Source: Citromicrobium sp.
GTDB lineage: Bacteria; Pseudomonadota; Alphaproteobacteria; Sphingomonadales; Sphingomonadaceae
DNA length: 64,000 bases
Assembly: GCA_002729695.1 (NCBI GenBank)
Contig: PBYQ01000025.1
Span: 59,192-123,191, forward strand
Direction: 5' to 3'
Positions 44,991 through 55,292 of the stretch are shown here, piece after piece (within the stretch, counting starts at the first letter, position 1; every line of letters begins with the position of its first letter). The notes under the pieces are model-generated. The model made no database searches and had not been told where the DNA came from. It saw only the letters and a program-made list of their open reading frames with translations. The translations under genes were made by a program, and so were the position numbers.

Positions 44991-45455
44991 TCAGCGTTCC
45001 GCGTCGGCGGGAAGCACGTCGACGTCGAACGACATGGTATCGCCTCCAGCCATCGTCAGCGTGACCGAAGTGACGCTTTCGGGCTTGAGATCGGGGGACA
45101 CATCGAAGGCCATCACGTGCTTCTTGCCCGGCTCGAACGCGACGGTATCGCCCGGCTCGATCGTGACCATGCCGATCGATCCCATCTCGGTGTCGTCGTA
45201 TTCCATATAATCGTGCAATTCGGCCCGTGCCGCGCCTTCCACGTCCGCGCGGCGGACTGCAATCGCACGGTCGCTGTCGTTCTTCAGGTTGAAGTAAACC
45301 GCAGCCGGATTGCCCTCCACAGCGGGCAGGAACAGCTTGCCGTCGGTCGCGCTGAGCGGCGATGCCGCTTCCGTCGTTTCGGCAGGCTCTTCGGAGCACC
45401 CGCCAATTACAACCGTACCCAGGCCAAGTGCGACGGCGGCGTAAATCGATTTCAT
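44991..45455 (-). CDS. periplasmic copper chaperone PCu(A)C family
   Basis: A 154-aa lipoprotein: lipobox VIGGC, modified Cys20. The copper motif H(M)x10Mx21HxM is recognisable: LHDYM near residue 80, TEM about 10 residues on, then KKHVMAF near 115. PCu(A)C proteins carry Cu(I) to cytochrome oxidase CuA in the periplasm. Divergent from dnaK with a 173-bp gap. Confidence 0.88.
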   Translation of the reverse strand: MKSIYAAVALGLGTVVIGGCSEEPAETTEAASPLSATDGKLFLPAVEGNPAAVYFNLKNDSDRAIAVRRADVEGAARAELHDYMEYDDTEMGSIGMVTIEPGDTVAFEPGKKHVMAFDVSPDLKPESVTSVTLTMAGGDTMSFDVDVLPADAER

Positions 45456-45507
45456 CTCAAGCTTCTCCCTCTCGAACGTCTCACTTCACGACTAGGCGCA
45501 ACCCTCT

Positions 45508-45535
45508 CTTGTGCCAAGGACAAGCGCACCTATAT
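45508..45535 (+). promoter_or_regulatory. putative RpoH (sigma-32) promoter of dnaK
   Basis: CTTGTG (45508-45513), a 15-nt spacer, and CCTATAT (45529-45535) resemble the alphaproteobacterial sigma-32 pattern (CTTG ... C-rich TAT). It lies 93 bp before the dnaK ATG. No CIRCE inverted repeat is near. Confidence 0.5.
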
Positions 45536-45628
45536 CCGCGGCTCAACCAGAGCTGCCGAGCGGCATCGCCCATCGATGGGGTGTCGCGCAGGGCAGTGTC
45601 CAACATAGCCAAACGGATGCGGGGTATC

Positions 45629-47581
<1,953 letters not shown>

Positions 47582-47604
47582 TCCTGCGACGATGGAACGA
47601 CGGT

Positions 47605-47641
47605 GCCGCGCAAACCACCCCGGTTTGCGCGGCCTCGTTTT
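47605..47641 (+). terminator. terminator hairpin between dnaK and dnaJ
   Basis: GCCGCGCAAACC (47605-47616) and GGTTTGCGCGGC (47622-47633) form a perfect 12-bp stem with a 5-nt loop, followed by CTCGTTTT. It lies 24 bp from the dnaK stop and 24 bp before the dnaJ start, so it may reduce read-through into dnaJ. Confidence 0.8.
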
Positions 47642-47664
47642 GATATAGACCTGGTGCTTTTGTA

Positions 47665-48783
47665 ATGGCTTCCGAACCCGATCTTTACGAACTGCTCGGT
47701 GTGCCGCGCAACGCGGATGCGGCGGCGATCAAGTCTGCCTATCGCAAGATGGCGATGCAGTATCACCCCGATCGCAATCCCGGCGATGCCGAGGCCGAAG
47801 CTCGCTTCAAGGCAATCGGCGCAGCGTACGAAGTTCTGAAGGACCCGCAGAAACGTGCCGCCTACGACCAGTACGGCCACGCCGCCTTCCAGCAGGGCGG
47901 GGGCGGCGGAGGTCGCGGGGGGCCGCACGGCGATTTCGGCGACATCGGCGACATCTTCGAAACCATCTTCGGCAGTGCGTTCGGCGGAATGCGGCAGGGC
48001 GCCCGGCGCGGCGCGGACCTGCGCTACGACCTCGAAATCACTCTCGAAGACGCCTTCCACGGCAAGTCGACGACGATCGAAATCGAAGTCTCGCAGCAAT
48101 GCGACGTGTGTACGGGCACGGGCGCGGAACCCGGCACCGGCACGCGCACCTGCAACATGTGCTCCGGCTACGGCAAGGTGCGCGCGCAGCAGGGCCTGTT
48201 CGTGGTCGAACGGCCTTGCCCCAACTGCCATGGTCGCGGCGAAGTGATCGAAAGCCCGTGCCGCAATTGCCGGGGCGACGGGCGGGTCGATGCCCCGCAG
48301 TCGCTCTCGGTCGATATTCCGCCCGGCGTCGATACCGGCACGCGCATCCGCCTGACCGGCAAGGGCGAAGCAGGGCCGCGCGGTGCGCCTTCGGGCGATC
48401 TCTACATCTTCATTCACATCCGGCAGCACGGCGTGTTTGCCCGCGACGGATCGAACCTGGTCGCGCGCGTGCCGATCAGCTTCACCACCGCGGCACTGGG
48501 CGGCAAGGTGGAAATCCCCGACCTCGACGGGTCGAGCAACACGATCGACATTCCGGCGGGCATCCAGTCGGGCAAGCAGCTGCGCAAGCGAGGCGCGGGC
48601 ATGCCCGTCCTGCAAGGGCGCGGGCGCGGCGATCTGGTCGCGGAGATTACCGTCGAAACCCCGACCAAGCTCTCCAAGAGGCAGCGCGAAATCCTAGAGG
48701 AATTCCGCGAGACCGAAACCGGCGACGAATGCCCTGAAAGCCGTGGCTTTTTCGACCGGATCAAGGACGCTTTCGGAGCCTGA
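47665..48783 (+). CDS. dnaJ: molecular chaperone DnaJ
   Basis: Hsp40 cochaperone, 372 aa. J domain with HPD at residues 34-36, Gly-rich linker (GGGGGGRGGPHGDFGDIGDIFE), and a zinc-finger domain with four CxxCxGxG repeats (CDVCTGTG, CNMCSGYG, CPNCHGRG, CRNCRGDG). A C-terminal substrate-binding domain ends the protein. Type I DnaJ of normal length. Its gene converges on the patatin gene with a perfect hairpin between. Confidence 0.96.
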   Translation: MASEPDLYELLGVPRNADAAAIKSAYRKMAMQYHPDRNPGDAEAEARFKAIGAAYEVLKDPQKRAAYDQYGHAAFQQGGGGGGRGGPHGDFGDIGDIFETIFGSAFGGMRQGARRGADLRYDLEITLEDAFHGKSTTIEIEVSQQCDVCTGTGAEPGTGTRTCNMCSGYGKVRAQQGLFVVERPCPNCHGRGEVIESPCRNCRGDGRVDAPQSLSVDIPPGVDTGTRIRLTGKGEAGPRGAPSGDLYIFIHIRQHGVFARDGSNLVARVPISFTTAALGGKVEIPDLDGSSNTIDIPAGIQSGKQLRKRGAGMPVLQGRGRGDLVAEITVETPTKLSKRQREILEEFRETETGDECPESRGFFDRIKDAFGA

Positions 48784-48792
48784 CGGCAGCTA

Positions 48793-48816
48793 TGGCGGCA
48801 AAGCAGTTTGCCGCCA
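48793..48816. terminator. bidirectional hairpin between dnaJ and the patatin gene
   Basis: TGGCGGCAAA and TTTGCCGCCA form a perfect 10-bp stem with loop GCAG, and an AAA/TTT flank suits both strands. It is the only structure in the 37-bp gap of two convergent genes. Confidence 0.7.
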
Positions 48817-48820
48817 GGCA

Positions 48821-51190
48821 CTAGGCCATCAGCTTCGCTTCGATCTCTACCGCCAGGGCGTTGAGCAGTCCGCCTGCGCAGCGCTCCGCCTCGCGCTCTT
48901 CCTCGATAATTGCGAGGAAGGCGCGCCGCAGGATATCGCGTCGTTCATCGAAGGAAATAGGATGGTCGCTGGTCGATAGCACCATGTCGACCATCCGCTC
49001 GCACCCGTGCAGGCGGCCCCATAGATAGTCGTTCTCGCGATAGGCGCGGCTGAAGAACGCACCGAAATCGTAGAATTCGATCCCGCGCAGCGTTGCCGCC
49101 GTGCCGCCCTTGCGGATGGCGGTCGCGTCTTCGGGGCTGATCCGGTCGACCTTGACCGGCTCGAACTCGTTCATTCCGCGCATGCCGAGGATCGGCAGTG
49201 TGGCGACGTCGTAGAACGGGAAGCCGAGATAGGCATACATCATCCGTCGGCGCAGCTCGCGCGGCATTTCTCCCAGTGCCCCGACCAGCGCCTCCTCCGC
49301 CAGCGTGTCGAGCGTCGCAAGATCGCGCACCTTCGCCACATGATCCAGCACCGCCCCCGGATCTTCCATGACGTTGCCCGCGATGGGCGTGAAATCCGAA
49401 CCCAGCGGCTTTACCCCGTCGCGCTCGAAATAGATCGAGAGGATCTGGTAAATCGCCTCGCGCGCACGATCGAGCGCCTCGTTCGGAATGTCGGGGTCCG
49501 CCTCCCAGTCGCGGGCGGTCCGCCGGGCGAGCAGGCGCAGGCGTCGGATGCGAAAGGCAAGGTCGAAGCTGCGGAAGAATGCGATCGCTTCTTCGCTCGC
49601 GCCGGCCCCGGTCGCGACCAGGCTGGTGAGGCCCCGATCGTGCATCTCCGTACGCAGCCGTGCGGCGACGATGTGCGTATCCAGCTCGCCTTCGTTCTTG
49701 GGCGCCGCCTGGCGCACCAGATCGGCTACCCGCTCGAGAATTCCGGCGAATTTGAGTTCGGCATAACCGGCAAAGGTGTAGCCGGCCTGCGTGGCAGCCG
49801 CCTGCTGCGCCTTGCCGCGCCAGTTCGCCAGTCGACGCAAGGTGGGCCGGTCGAAGAACACGGTCCGGTCGAACAGCTTTTCGACCGCCGCCTCCACCTC
49901 GGGCCGCAGCTTTACGATCATCGTCTGCAAACGCTCGGCATGCAGCGATTCTTCGCTGATCAGCTCAAGGTTGTCGCGGATCGGCTGCTCGCGTGGCAGC
50001 GTCGAAATCGAGCCGAAGATATTTTCGAAAAAGCCAACCGGCGCATGCGCCTTGTCCTCGTCGCGAATGTAGCGGTCGGGGCGGGGGTCGATATAGGCGA
50101 ACCGCCGTTCCACCTCGCGCACCGCAGGGCGACCGCGCAACGCCTCGATCGCCCCTTCGAACGGCCGATTGACCAGCACCGAACCGTCGATCAGCGAGAC
50201 GCCGTCCGCCGAACCATTGTCGCAATGGGCGGGCATGATCCGGCGCAGGAAAGCATCGCGGTTCCGCCACTCACGCCCGGCCTCGTCCGCCAGCTTGTCG
50301 ATCTCCCCCACCTGCAGCGGCGGGAATGCGCCGGGAAAGCTCGCCGTCGCGCGCGCGGCGAACGCGAGTTCGAGCGGATCGGCCAGCCACGCGCCAGACA
50401 CTTCGGGCGTGCGGGCGGTAAAGCCGATCGGCATGCGATGCTCGCTCTCCTGCACGATCGGCGGGCTGTGGAGGCGCAGGGTCGAAAGATATCCGTGAAA
50501 ATCTGTCGTCGGCACGTAGAGGTCGATCGGGTGGCCCGGTGGCAGCAGGGGGCCGTCGGCGAGCGCACCATCCATCGCTTCGAGCGCGTCGAGCAGCATC
50601 TTCGACATCGCCTCGCCCGAAAAGGGCGGCTGGAACCAGCGCCCGCGCACCAGCTTGGAAACCTTCTCGCGTACCTCCTCTCGCGTTTCGGGGGCGACGC
50701 TTTCGGAAACGAGGTTGCCCGGCCGCCGCAGCACGAAATTGGCCAGCGGCTGCGCCCAGAGCTTGGCAAACCGCCAGCCCATCCGCGCGTCCTCCGCCGT
50801 CAGCCGGTCAATATCCGCATTATTGAGCCACAGCTCGGTCAGCGGTTCGAGCGATCGGCCCGAATAGACCGCCTGCGCCAGGAAAACGGCATTGATCCCG
50901 CCCGCACTCGCGCCGCTGAAGATGTCGGGGATCACCCGCAGGCGCAGTTCGTGCTTGTCCGCCAGCATGTCCAGCAGGCGGCGGTATTCGGCTGCGACCC
51001 CCGTGCTGTTCGCCTCGTCCGCGTGAAAGCCGCGGCTGGCGCGCGCGAGGTTCCAGACCTCTTTGGTGACGCCGTGCATGTAGACTGCCAGACTCCCCCC
51101 GCCATAGCAGACAAGGCCGATCCTCAGTTCCTTCTGGCGCATGATGGCATTGTAGCGGGGAAGCACGGCACAAGGCAACTTGCGTTCCAT
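48821..51190 (-). CDS. patatin-like phospholipase family protein (DUF3376 type)
   Basis: A 789-aa large patatin. The catalytic dyad is Ser95 in FSGASAGGIN (GxSxG) and Asp335 in LIDGSVLVNRPF (DGS). An oxyanion-like glycine motif CYGGGSLA lies near residue 30, and the long C-terminal helical part (about residues 420-789) is typical of the large alphaproteobacterial patatins. These hydrolyse phospholipid or lipid acyl chains; specificity unknown. No signal peptide. The ATG at 51190 has GGAGGAACATTT upstream; an internal Met17 start gives the same core. Divergent from radA with a 37-bp gap. Confidence 0.88.
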   Translation of the reverse strand: MERKLPCAVLPRYNAIMRQKELRIGLVCYGGGSLAVYMHGVTKEVWNLARASRGFHADEANSTGVAAEYRRLLDMLADKHELRLRVIPDIFSGASAGGINAVFLAQAVYSGRSLEPLTELWLNNADIDRLTAEDARMGWRFAKLWAQPLANFVLRRPGNLVSESVAPETREEVREKVSKLVRGRWFQPPFSGEAMSKMLLDALEAMDGALADGPLLPPGHPIDLYVPTTDFHGYLSTLRLHSPPIVQESEHRMPIGFTARTPEVSGAWLADPLELAFAARATASFPGAFPPLQVGEIDKLADEAGREWRNRDAFLRRIMPAHCDNGSADGVSLIDGSVLVNRPFEGAIEALRGRPAVREVERRFAYIDPRPDRYIRDEDKAHAPVGFFENIFGSISTLPREQPIRDNLELISEESLHAERLQTMIVKLRPEVEAAVEKLFDRTVFFDRPTLRRLANWRGKAQQAAATQAGYTFAGYAELKFAGILERVADLVRQAAPKNEGELDTHIVAARLRTEMHDRGLTSLVATGAGASEEAIAFFRSFDLAFRIRRLRLLARRTARDWEADPDIPNEALDRAREAIYQILSIYFERDGVKPLGSDFTPIAGNVMEDPGAVLDHVAKVRDLATLDTLAEEALVGALGEMPRELRRRMMYAYLGFPFYDVATLPILGMRGMNEFEPVKVDRISPEDATAIRKGGTAATLRGIEFYDFGAFFSRAYRENDYLWGRLHGCERMVDMVLSTSDHPISFDERRDILRRAFLAIIEEEREAERCAGGLLNALAVEIEAKLMA

Positions 51191-51227
51191 AAATGTTCCT
51201 CCTACGTCCCCGTCTTAAGGAGGTGGC

Positions 51228-52589
51228 ATGGCCAAACCCAAGAAACGCTATGTCTGTCAGGCTTGCGGGGCGGTTTCGCACCGCTGGCAGGGCCAGTGCG
51301 CCGACTGTTCGGAATGGAACACGCTGGTCGAGGAAGCCCCCACGACCGTGTTCAGCATGAAGCACGATCTTTCGGGCGGGGGGAGGCGGCTGCAATTCGC
51401 CTCGCTCTCGGAAGCGGTCGAGCCGCCCAAGCGGGCGACCACCGGGCTCAAGGAATTCGACCGCGCGCTGGGCGGCGGGCTGGTGCTGGGCGCTGCGATC
51501 CTGATCGGCGGCGATCCGGGCATCGGCAAGTCGACATTGCTGCTGCAGACCGCCGGCGCGGTGGCGACCCGCGGGCAGGATGTCGTCTATGTCAGCGGCG
51601 AAGAAGCTGCGGCGCAGGTGCGTTTGCGTGCCGAGCGGCTCGGCCTCGCCAACGCGCCCGTGCGCCTCGCCTCGTCCACCAACGTGCGCGATATCCTCAC
51701 CACCTTGGCAGCGGGCGACGCGCCGGACCTGCTGATCGTCGATTCGATCCAGACGATGTATTCGGACACGATCGAGGGCGCGCCCGGCACGGTCAGCCAG
51801 GTGCGCGGCTGCGCGTTCGAACTGATCCGCTACGCCAAGGAAAGCGGCACCGCACTGGTGCTGGTCGGCCATGTCACCAAGGACGGCAATATCGCAGGCC
51901 CCCGCGTGCTGGAACACATGGTGGACGTGGTGATGAGCTTCGAAGGCGAACGCAGCCACCAGTACCGCATCCTGCGCGCGCTCAAGAACCGCTTCGGCGC
52001 GGTCGACGAAATCGGCGTCTTCGCGATGGCGACCGAAGGGCTGGAGGAGGTCGAGAACCCCTCCATGCTGTTCCTCTCCGGACGCGACGCGCCGCTCGCG
52101 GGCAGCGCGGTCTTCCCGGCGATGGAGGGCACGCGCCCCGTGCTGGTCGAAATCCAGGCGTTGATCGTCCGGCTGCAATCGGGCGCAACCCCGCGCCGCG
52201 CCGTGGTGGGATGGGACAACGGGCGCCTCGCCATGCTGCTCGCGGTGCTGGAATCGCGCTGCGGCCTAAATTTCAGCGCAGCGGAAGTCTATCTCAATGT
52301 CGCGGGTGGATATCGCCTCGCCGATCCCGCAGCCGATCTGGCCGTGGCGGCCGCCTTGGTCTCCGCGCTTGCCGACAAGCCGCTGCCCGATGGGTCGGTG
52401 TGGTTCGGCGAGGTTTCGCTGGCGGGAGAAATCCGGCCTGTCGCGCATTCGGCGCTGCGCCTGCGCGAGGGGGCGAAACTGGGTTTTTCGAGCGCCTATG
52501 GGCCGCTAAAGGAAGAAAAGGCTTCACCCGGCATTCAATTCGCGGGAATTAGGCAGTTGGCGCAATTGGTGGATCGCGTGATGCGCTAG
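51228..52589 (+). CDS. radA: DNA repair protein RadA
   Basis: RecA-like helicase-loader, 453 aa, which helps branch migration in recombination. N-terminal C4 zinc finger (Cys10, Cys13, Cys24, Cys27), Walker A GGDPGIGKSTLL near residue 90, the RadA-specific KNRFGAVDEIGVF motif near residue 250, and a C-terminal Lon-protease-like domain (NVAGGYRLADPAADLAVAAAL). Followed by cvpA after 40 bp, a common order. Confidence 0.96.
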   Translation: MAKPKKRYVCQACGAVSHRWQGQCADCSEWNTLVEEAPTTVFSMKHDLSGGGRRLQFASLSEAVEPPKRATTGLKEFDRALGGGLVLGAAILIGGDPGIGKSTLLLQTAGAVATRGQDVVYVSGEEAAAQVRLRAERLGLANAPVRLASSTNVRDILTTLAAGDAPDLLIVDSIQTMYSDTIEGAPGTVSQVRGCAFELIRYAKESGTALVLVGHVTKDGNIAGPRVLEHMVDVVMSFEGERSHQYRILRALKNRFGAVDEIGVFAMATEGLEEVENPSMLFLSGRDAPLAGSAVFPAMEGTRPVLVEIQALIVRLQSGATPRRAVVGWDNGRLAMLLAVLESRCGLNFSAAEVYLNVAGGYRLADPAADLAVAAALVSALADKPLPDGSVWFGEVSLAGEIRPVAHSALRLREGAKLGFSSAYGPLKEEKASPGIQFAGIRQLAQLVDRVMR

Positions 52590-52629
52590 AAGTCTTGGCT
52601 CTGACAGAAGCAAGGTGGCCTGAAGAACG

Positions 52630-53190
52630 ATGACCGGTTTCGACATTATCGTCCTGCTGATCGTCGCGATTGCTGCGATAGGCGGGTTCACGCGCGGGAT
52701 CGTGCAGGAAGCGCTTTCGCTGGCGGCGTGGATCCTCGCGCTTCTCGCGATCCAGCAGTTCCATACCCCGTTGCAGGCTTTCATCGAACCGCGCGTCGGC
52801 TCGCCGACGACCTCGGCGATCCTCGCCTTCGCGCTGCTGCTGCTGATCCCTTACGCGGCGGTGAAGCTGATCGCATCGCTGGTGGGGGCCAAGGCACGCG
52901 AATCGCTTCTCGGCCCGCTCGATCGGGTGCTCGGCTTCGGATTCGGCGCGATCAAAGGCGCGATCATCGTGGTGGTGGGCTTTTCGCTACTCGTGCTCGG
53001 TTACGACACGGTGTGGGGCGAACAGGGCCGCCCGACATGGATTCACAACGCGCGCACCTATGCCTCGATCAACGCGGGCAGCGAGGCTCTGGTAGGCTAC
53101 ATCCAAGAACGGCGGGCCAGCCTGCGGCAGGACGGCGCGGCGGGTGACGACGGCACGCAACCGGTGACGGGCACCTCCGCGACCGAGTAA
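52630..53190 (+). CDS. cvpA: CvpA family membrane protein
   Basis: A 186-aa inner-membrane protein with four hydrophobic helices (residues about 5-25, 29-47, 62-84, 100-122) and the CvpA N-terminus MTGFDIIVLLIVAIAAIGGFTRGI. The C-terminal soluble tail begins near residue 135. CvpA is needed for colicin V production in E. coli and for envelope integrity under some stresses; the molecular role is unknown. Follows radA. Confidence 0.92.
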   Translation: MTGFDIIVLLIVAIAAIGGFTRGIVQEALSLAAWILALLAIQQFHTPLQAFIEPRVGSPTTSAILAFALLLLIPYAAVKLIASLVGAKARESLLGPLDRVLGFGFGAIKGAIIVVVGFSLLVLGYDTVWGEQGRPTWIHNARTYASINAGSEALVGYIQERRASLRQDGAAGDDGTQPVTGTSATE

Positions 53191-53198
53191 ATGCGTAC

Positions 53199-53624
53199 GT
53201 GACCAAGCTCTATACCCCCGAAATCCTCGGCCTTGCGGTCGAACTCGCGCACTATCCCCGGCTCGCATCGGCCGATCGCACCGCCGAAGCCCGCTCGCGC
53301 ACCTGCGGCGGCACGCTGACGCTGGACCTTGCGCTCGATGGCAAGGGGAGGGTGGATGCCTTGGGGCTGGGCGTGTCGGCGTGCGCAATCGGGCAGGCCG
53401 CGGCCGCGATTTTTGCGCGCGAGGCGCGCGGCAGGGCCGCCGAAGAAATGCTCGCGGCCCTGGGCGAAATCGAGACCTGGCTCTCGGACGACAGGTCGCT
53501 CCCCAACTGGCCGGGCATCGCCGTGCTCCAACCCGCGACCGCTTTCCCCGCGCGCCACGGCGCGATCCTGCTGCCGTGGAGGGCAGCCGTCGACGCGCTT
53601 TGCAAGGAGCCCCTCGCGCGCTAG
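53199..53624 (+). CDS. NifU-like (IscU-type) iron-sulfur scaffold protein
   Basis: A 141-aa protein of the IscU/NifU N-terminal fold. The three cluster-binding cysteines are Cys36 (SRTCGGTL), Cys62 (VSACAIG) and Cys135 (DALCKEP). An Asp that often follows the first Cys is replaced by Gly (CGG instead of CGD), so activity as a typical scaffold is uncertain. GTG start at 53199, 8 bp after the cvpA stop; the ATG at 53191 is out of frame with a stop three codons later. Follows cvpA closely. Confidence 0.8.
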   Translation: MTKLYTPEILGLAVELAHYPRLASADRTAEARSRTCGGTLTLDLALDGKGRVDALGLGVSACAIGQAAAAIFAREARGRAAEEMLAALGEIETWLSDDRSLPNWPGIAVLQPATAFPARHGAILLPWRAAVDALCKEPLAR

Positions 53625-53657
53625 ATCGGCGAAAAAGCCGGAGGGGAAAATCGAACA

Positions 53658-55292
53658 ATGAGCGCGTCCGACGCCGCCACCGTGGGTCGTGAGCCGACCG
53701 ACAAGGAAATCCGCCTGGTCATCGCGGCGAGTTCCGCAGGCACGATCTTCGAATGGTACGATTTCTTCATCTACGGAACGCTTGCCGGGCTGATCGGTGC
53801 GGCGTTCTTCCCCAGCGGTAACGAGACCCTTCAGATCCTGCTGGTGTGGGCCGGATTTGCCGTCGGCTTCGGCTTCCGTCCGCTTGGCGCGATCCTGTTC
53901 GGCTTCCTCGGCGACCGGCTGGGGCGCAAGTACACCTTCCTCGTCACGGTCACGCTGATGGGCATTGCCACTGCGGGCGTGGGCCTGATCCCCGACGCCG
54001 CGACCATAGGCATTGCAGCGCCGATCATCGTCATCGGCTTCCGCATCCTCCAGGGCCTCGCGCTGGGTGGCGAATATGGCGGCGCGGCGATTTACGTTGC
54101 CGAACATGCCCCACCCGAGAAGCGTGGGTTCTACACCAGCTTCATCCAGGCGAGCGTGGTGGGCGGTTTCGTCCTCTCGATCATCGTGGTGCTGACCTGC
54201 CGCGCGCTGATCTCGCCCGAAGACTTCGCCACGTGGGGGTGGCGCGTGCCGTTCCTGCTCTCGATCGTGCTGCTGGCGATTTCGCTGTGGATGCGGCTCA
54301 AACTCTCCGAAAGCCCTGTGTTCCAGGCGATGAAGGCGGCGGGCGAGACGGCGAGGAACCCCTTCGTCGAAAGCTTCACCTACCCCGGCAACAAGCGGCG
54401 CATCTTCGTCGCGCTGTTCGGGATCACCGGCGTGCTGACGACGATCTGGTACACCGCGTTCTTCAGCGGCCTGTCGTTCCTGCGCGGGCCCATGCGGGTG
54501 GACGAGGGCGTGGTCGAGTGGATGCTGCTGGTCGCCGGGCTGATCGCGATGAGCTTTTACATCGTCGTCGGTCGCTGGTCGGACCGGATCGGGCGCAAGG
54601 CACCGATCATCCTTGGGGCAGGGCTCTCGCTGGTCCTGCTGTTCCCGGTGTTCTGGGGGATGGGCCAGCTTGCCAACCCCGGACTTGCCGAGGCGGCGGA
54701 ACGCACCCCGGTGGTCGTCACCGGTCAAAACTGCAGGCCCGACCCCTTCGCCGAGCTGTTCGGTCGCGAGCAGAGCGACTGCGGCAAGCTGCTCGATACG
54801 CTGACCTCCAGCGGGGTGCGTTACGAACTGCGCGATGGCGGATCGCTGGGCCTGACCGTGGGCGGACAGCCCGTTGCACTGGCCGAAGGCTGGTTCACCG
54901 ACGGTACCGCGATGCGCGAAGGCGTGCGCGGCGCGCTGACGCAGCGGGGGTTCGATTTCTCGCCGCAGACACCGCCTGTGGCCAACATCCTTGGCATCGT
55001 GGCGCTGCTGCTGGTGATGGGGATGCTCTCCGCGCTCACCTACGGCTCGGTCGCGGCGCTGCTGGCGGAGATGTTCCCGCCGCGGATTCGCTATTCCTCG
55101 ATGTCGATTCCCTATCACATCGGGGCGGGCTACCTCGGCGGGTTCCTGCCTCTGATCGCCGGGATCATCGTCGCGCGGACCGGGGATATCTACGCAGGGC
55201 TGTGGTATACGTGGATTGTCGTCGCTTTCGGCGTCGTCGTCGCATGGTTTGGCTTGCCGAGCGGGCCGCCACGTGATTTCGAGGCCCGGTGA
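53658..55292 (+). CDS. MHS family MFS transporter with a soluble insertion
   Basis: A 544-aa major facilitator of the metabolite:H+ symporter (ProP-like) type. Signatures: FEWYDFFIYGTLAG near residue 32, FLGDRLGRKYTFLVT (MFS loop 2-3) near 88, GLALGGEYGGAAIYVAEHAP near 134, and a final membrane half from about residue 440. Between the helix pair ending near residue 335 and the next helix near 440 lies an insertion of about 100 polar residues with two Cys, not typical of ProP itself (about 500 aa). Substrate unknown. The alr start overlaps its stop by 4 nt (GTGA). Confidence 0.87.
   Translation: MSASDAATVGREPTDKEIRLVIAASSAGTIFEWYDFFIYGTLAGLIGAAFFPSGNETLQILLVWAGFAVGFGFRPLGAILFGFLGDRLGRKYTFLVTVTLMGIATAGVGLIPDAATIGIAAPIIVIGFRILQGLALGGEYGGAAIYVAEHAPPEKRGFYTSFIQASVVGGFVLSIIVVLTCRALISPEDFATWGWRVPFLLSIVLLAISLWMRLKLSESPVFQAMKAAGETARNPFVESFTYPGNKRRIFVALFGITGVLTTIWYTAFFSGLSFLRGPMRVDEGVVEWMLLVAGLIAMSFYIVVGRWSDRIGRKAPIILGAGLSLVLLFPVFWGMGQLANPGLAEAAERTPVVVTGQNCRPDPFAELFGREQSDCGKLLDTLTSSGVRYELRDGGSLGLTVGGQPVALAEGWFTDGTAMREGVRGALTQRGFDFSPQTPPVANILGIVALLLVMGMLSALTYGSVAALLAEMFPPRIRYSSMSIPYHIGAGYLGGFLPLIAGIIVARTGDIYAGLWYTWIVVAFGVVVAWFGLPSGPPRDFEAR

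Noticed and set aside
49340..52552. Long plus-strand frame across the patatin and radA genes
   Set aside because: It is an antisense or out-of-frame reading of two well supported genes and shows no motif.
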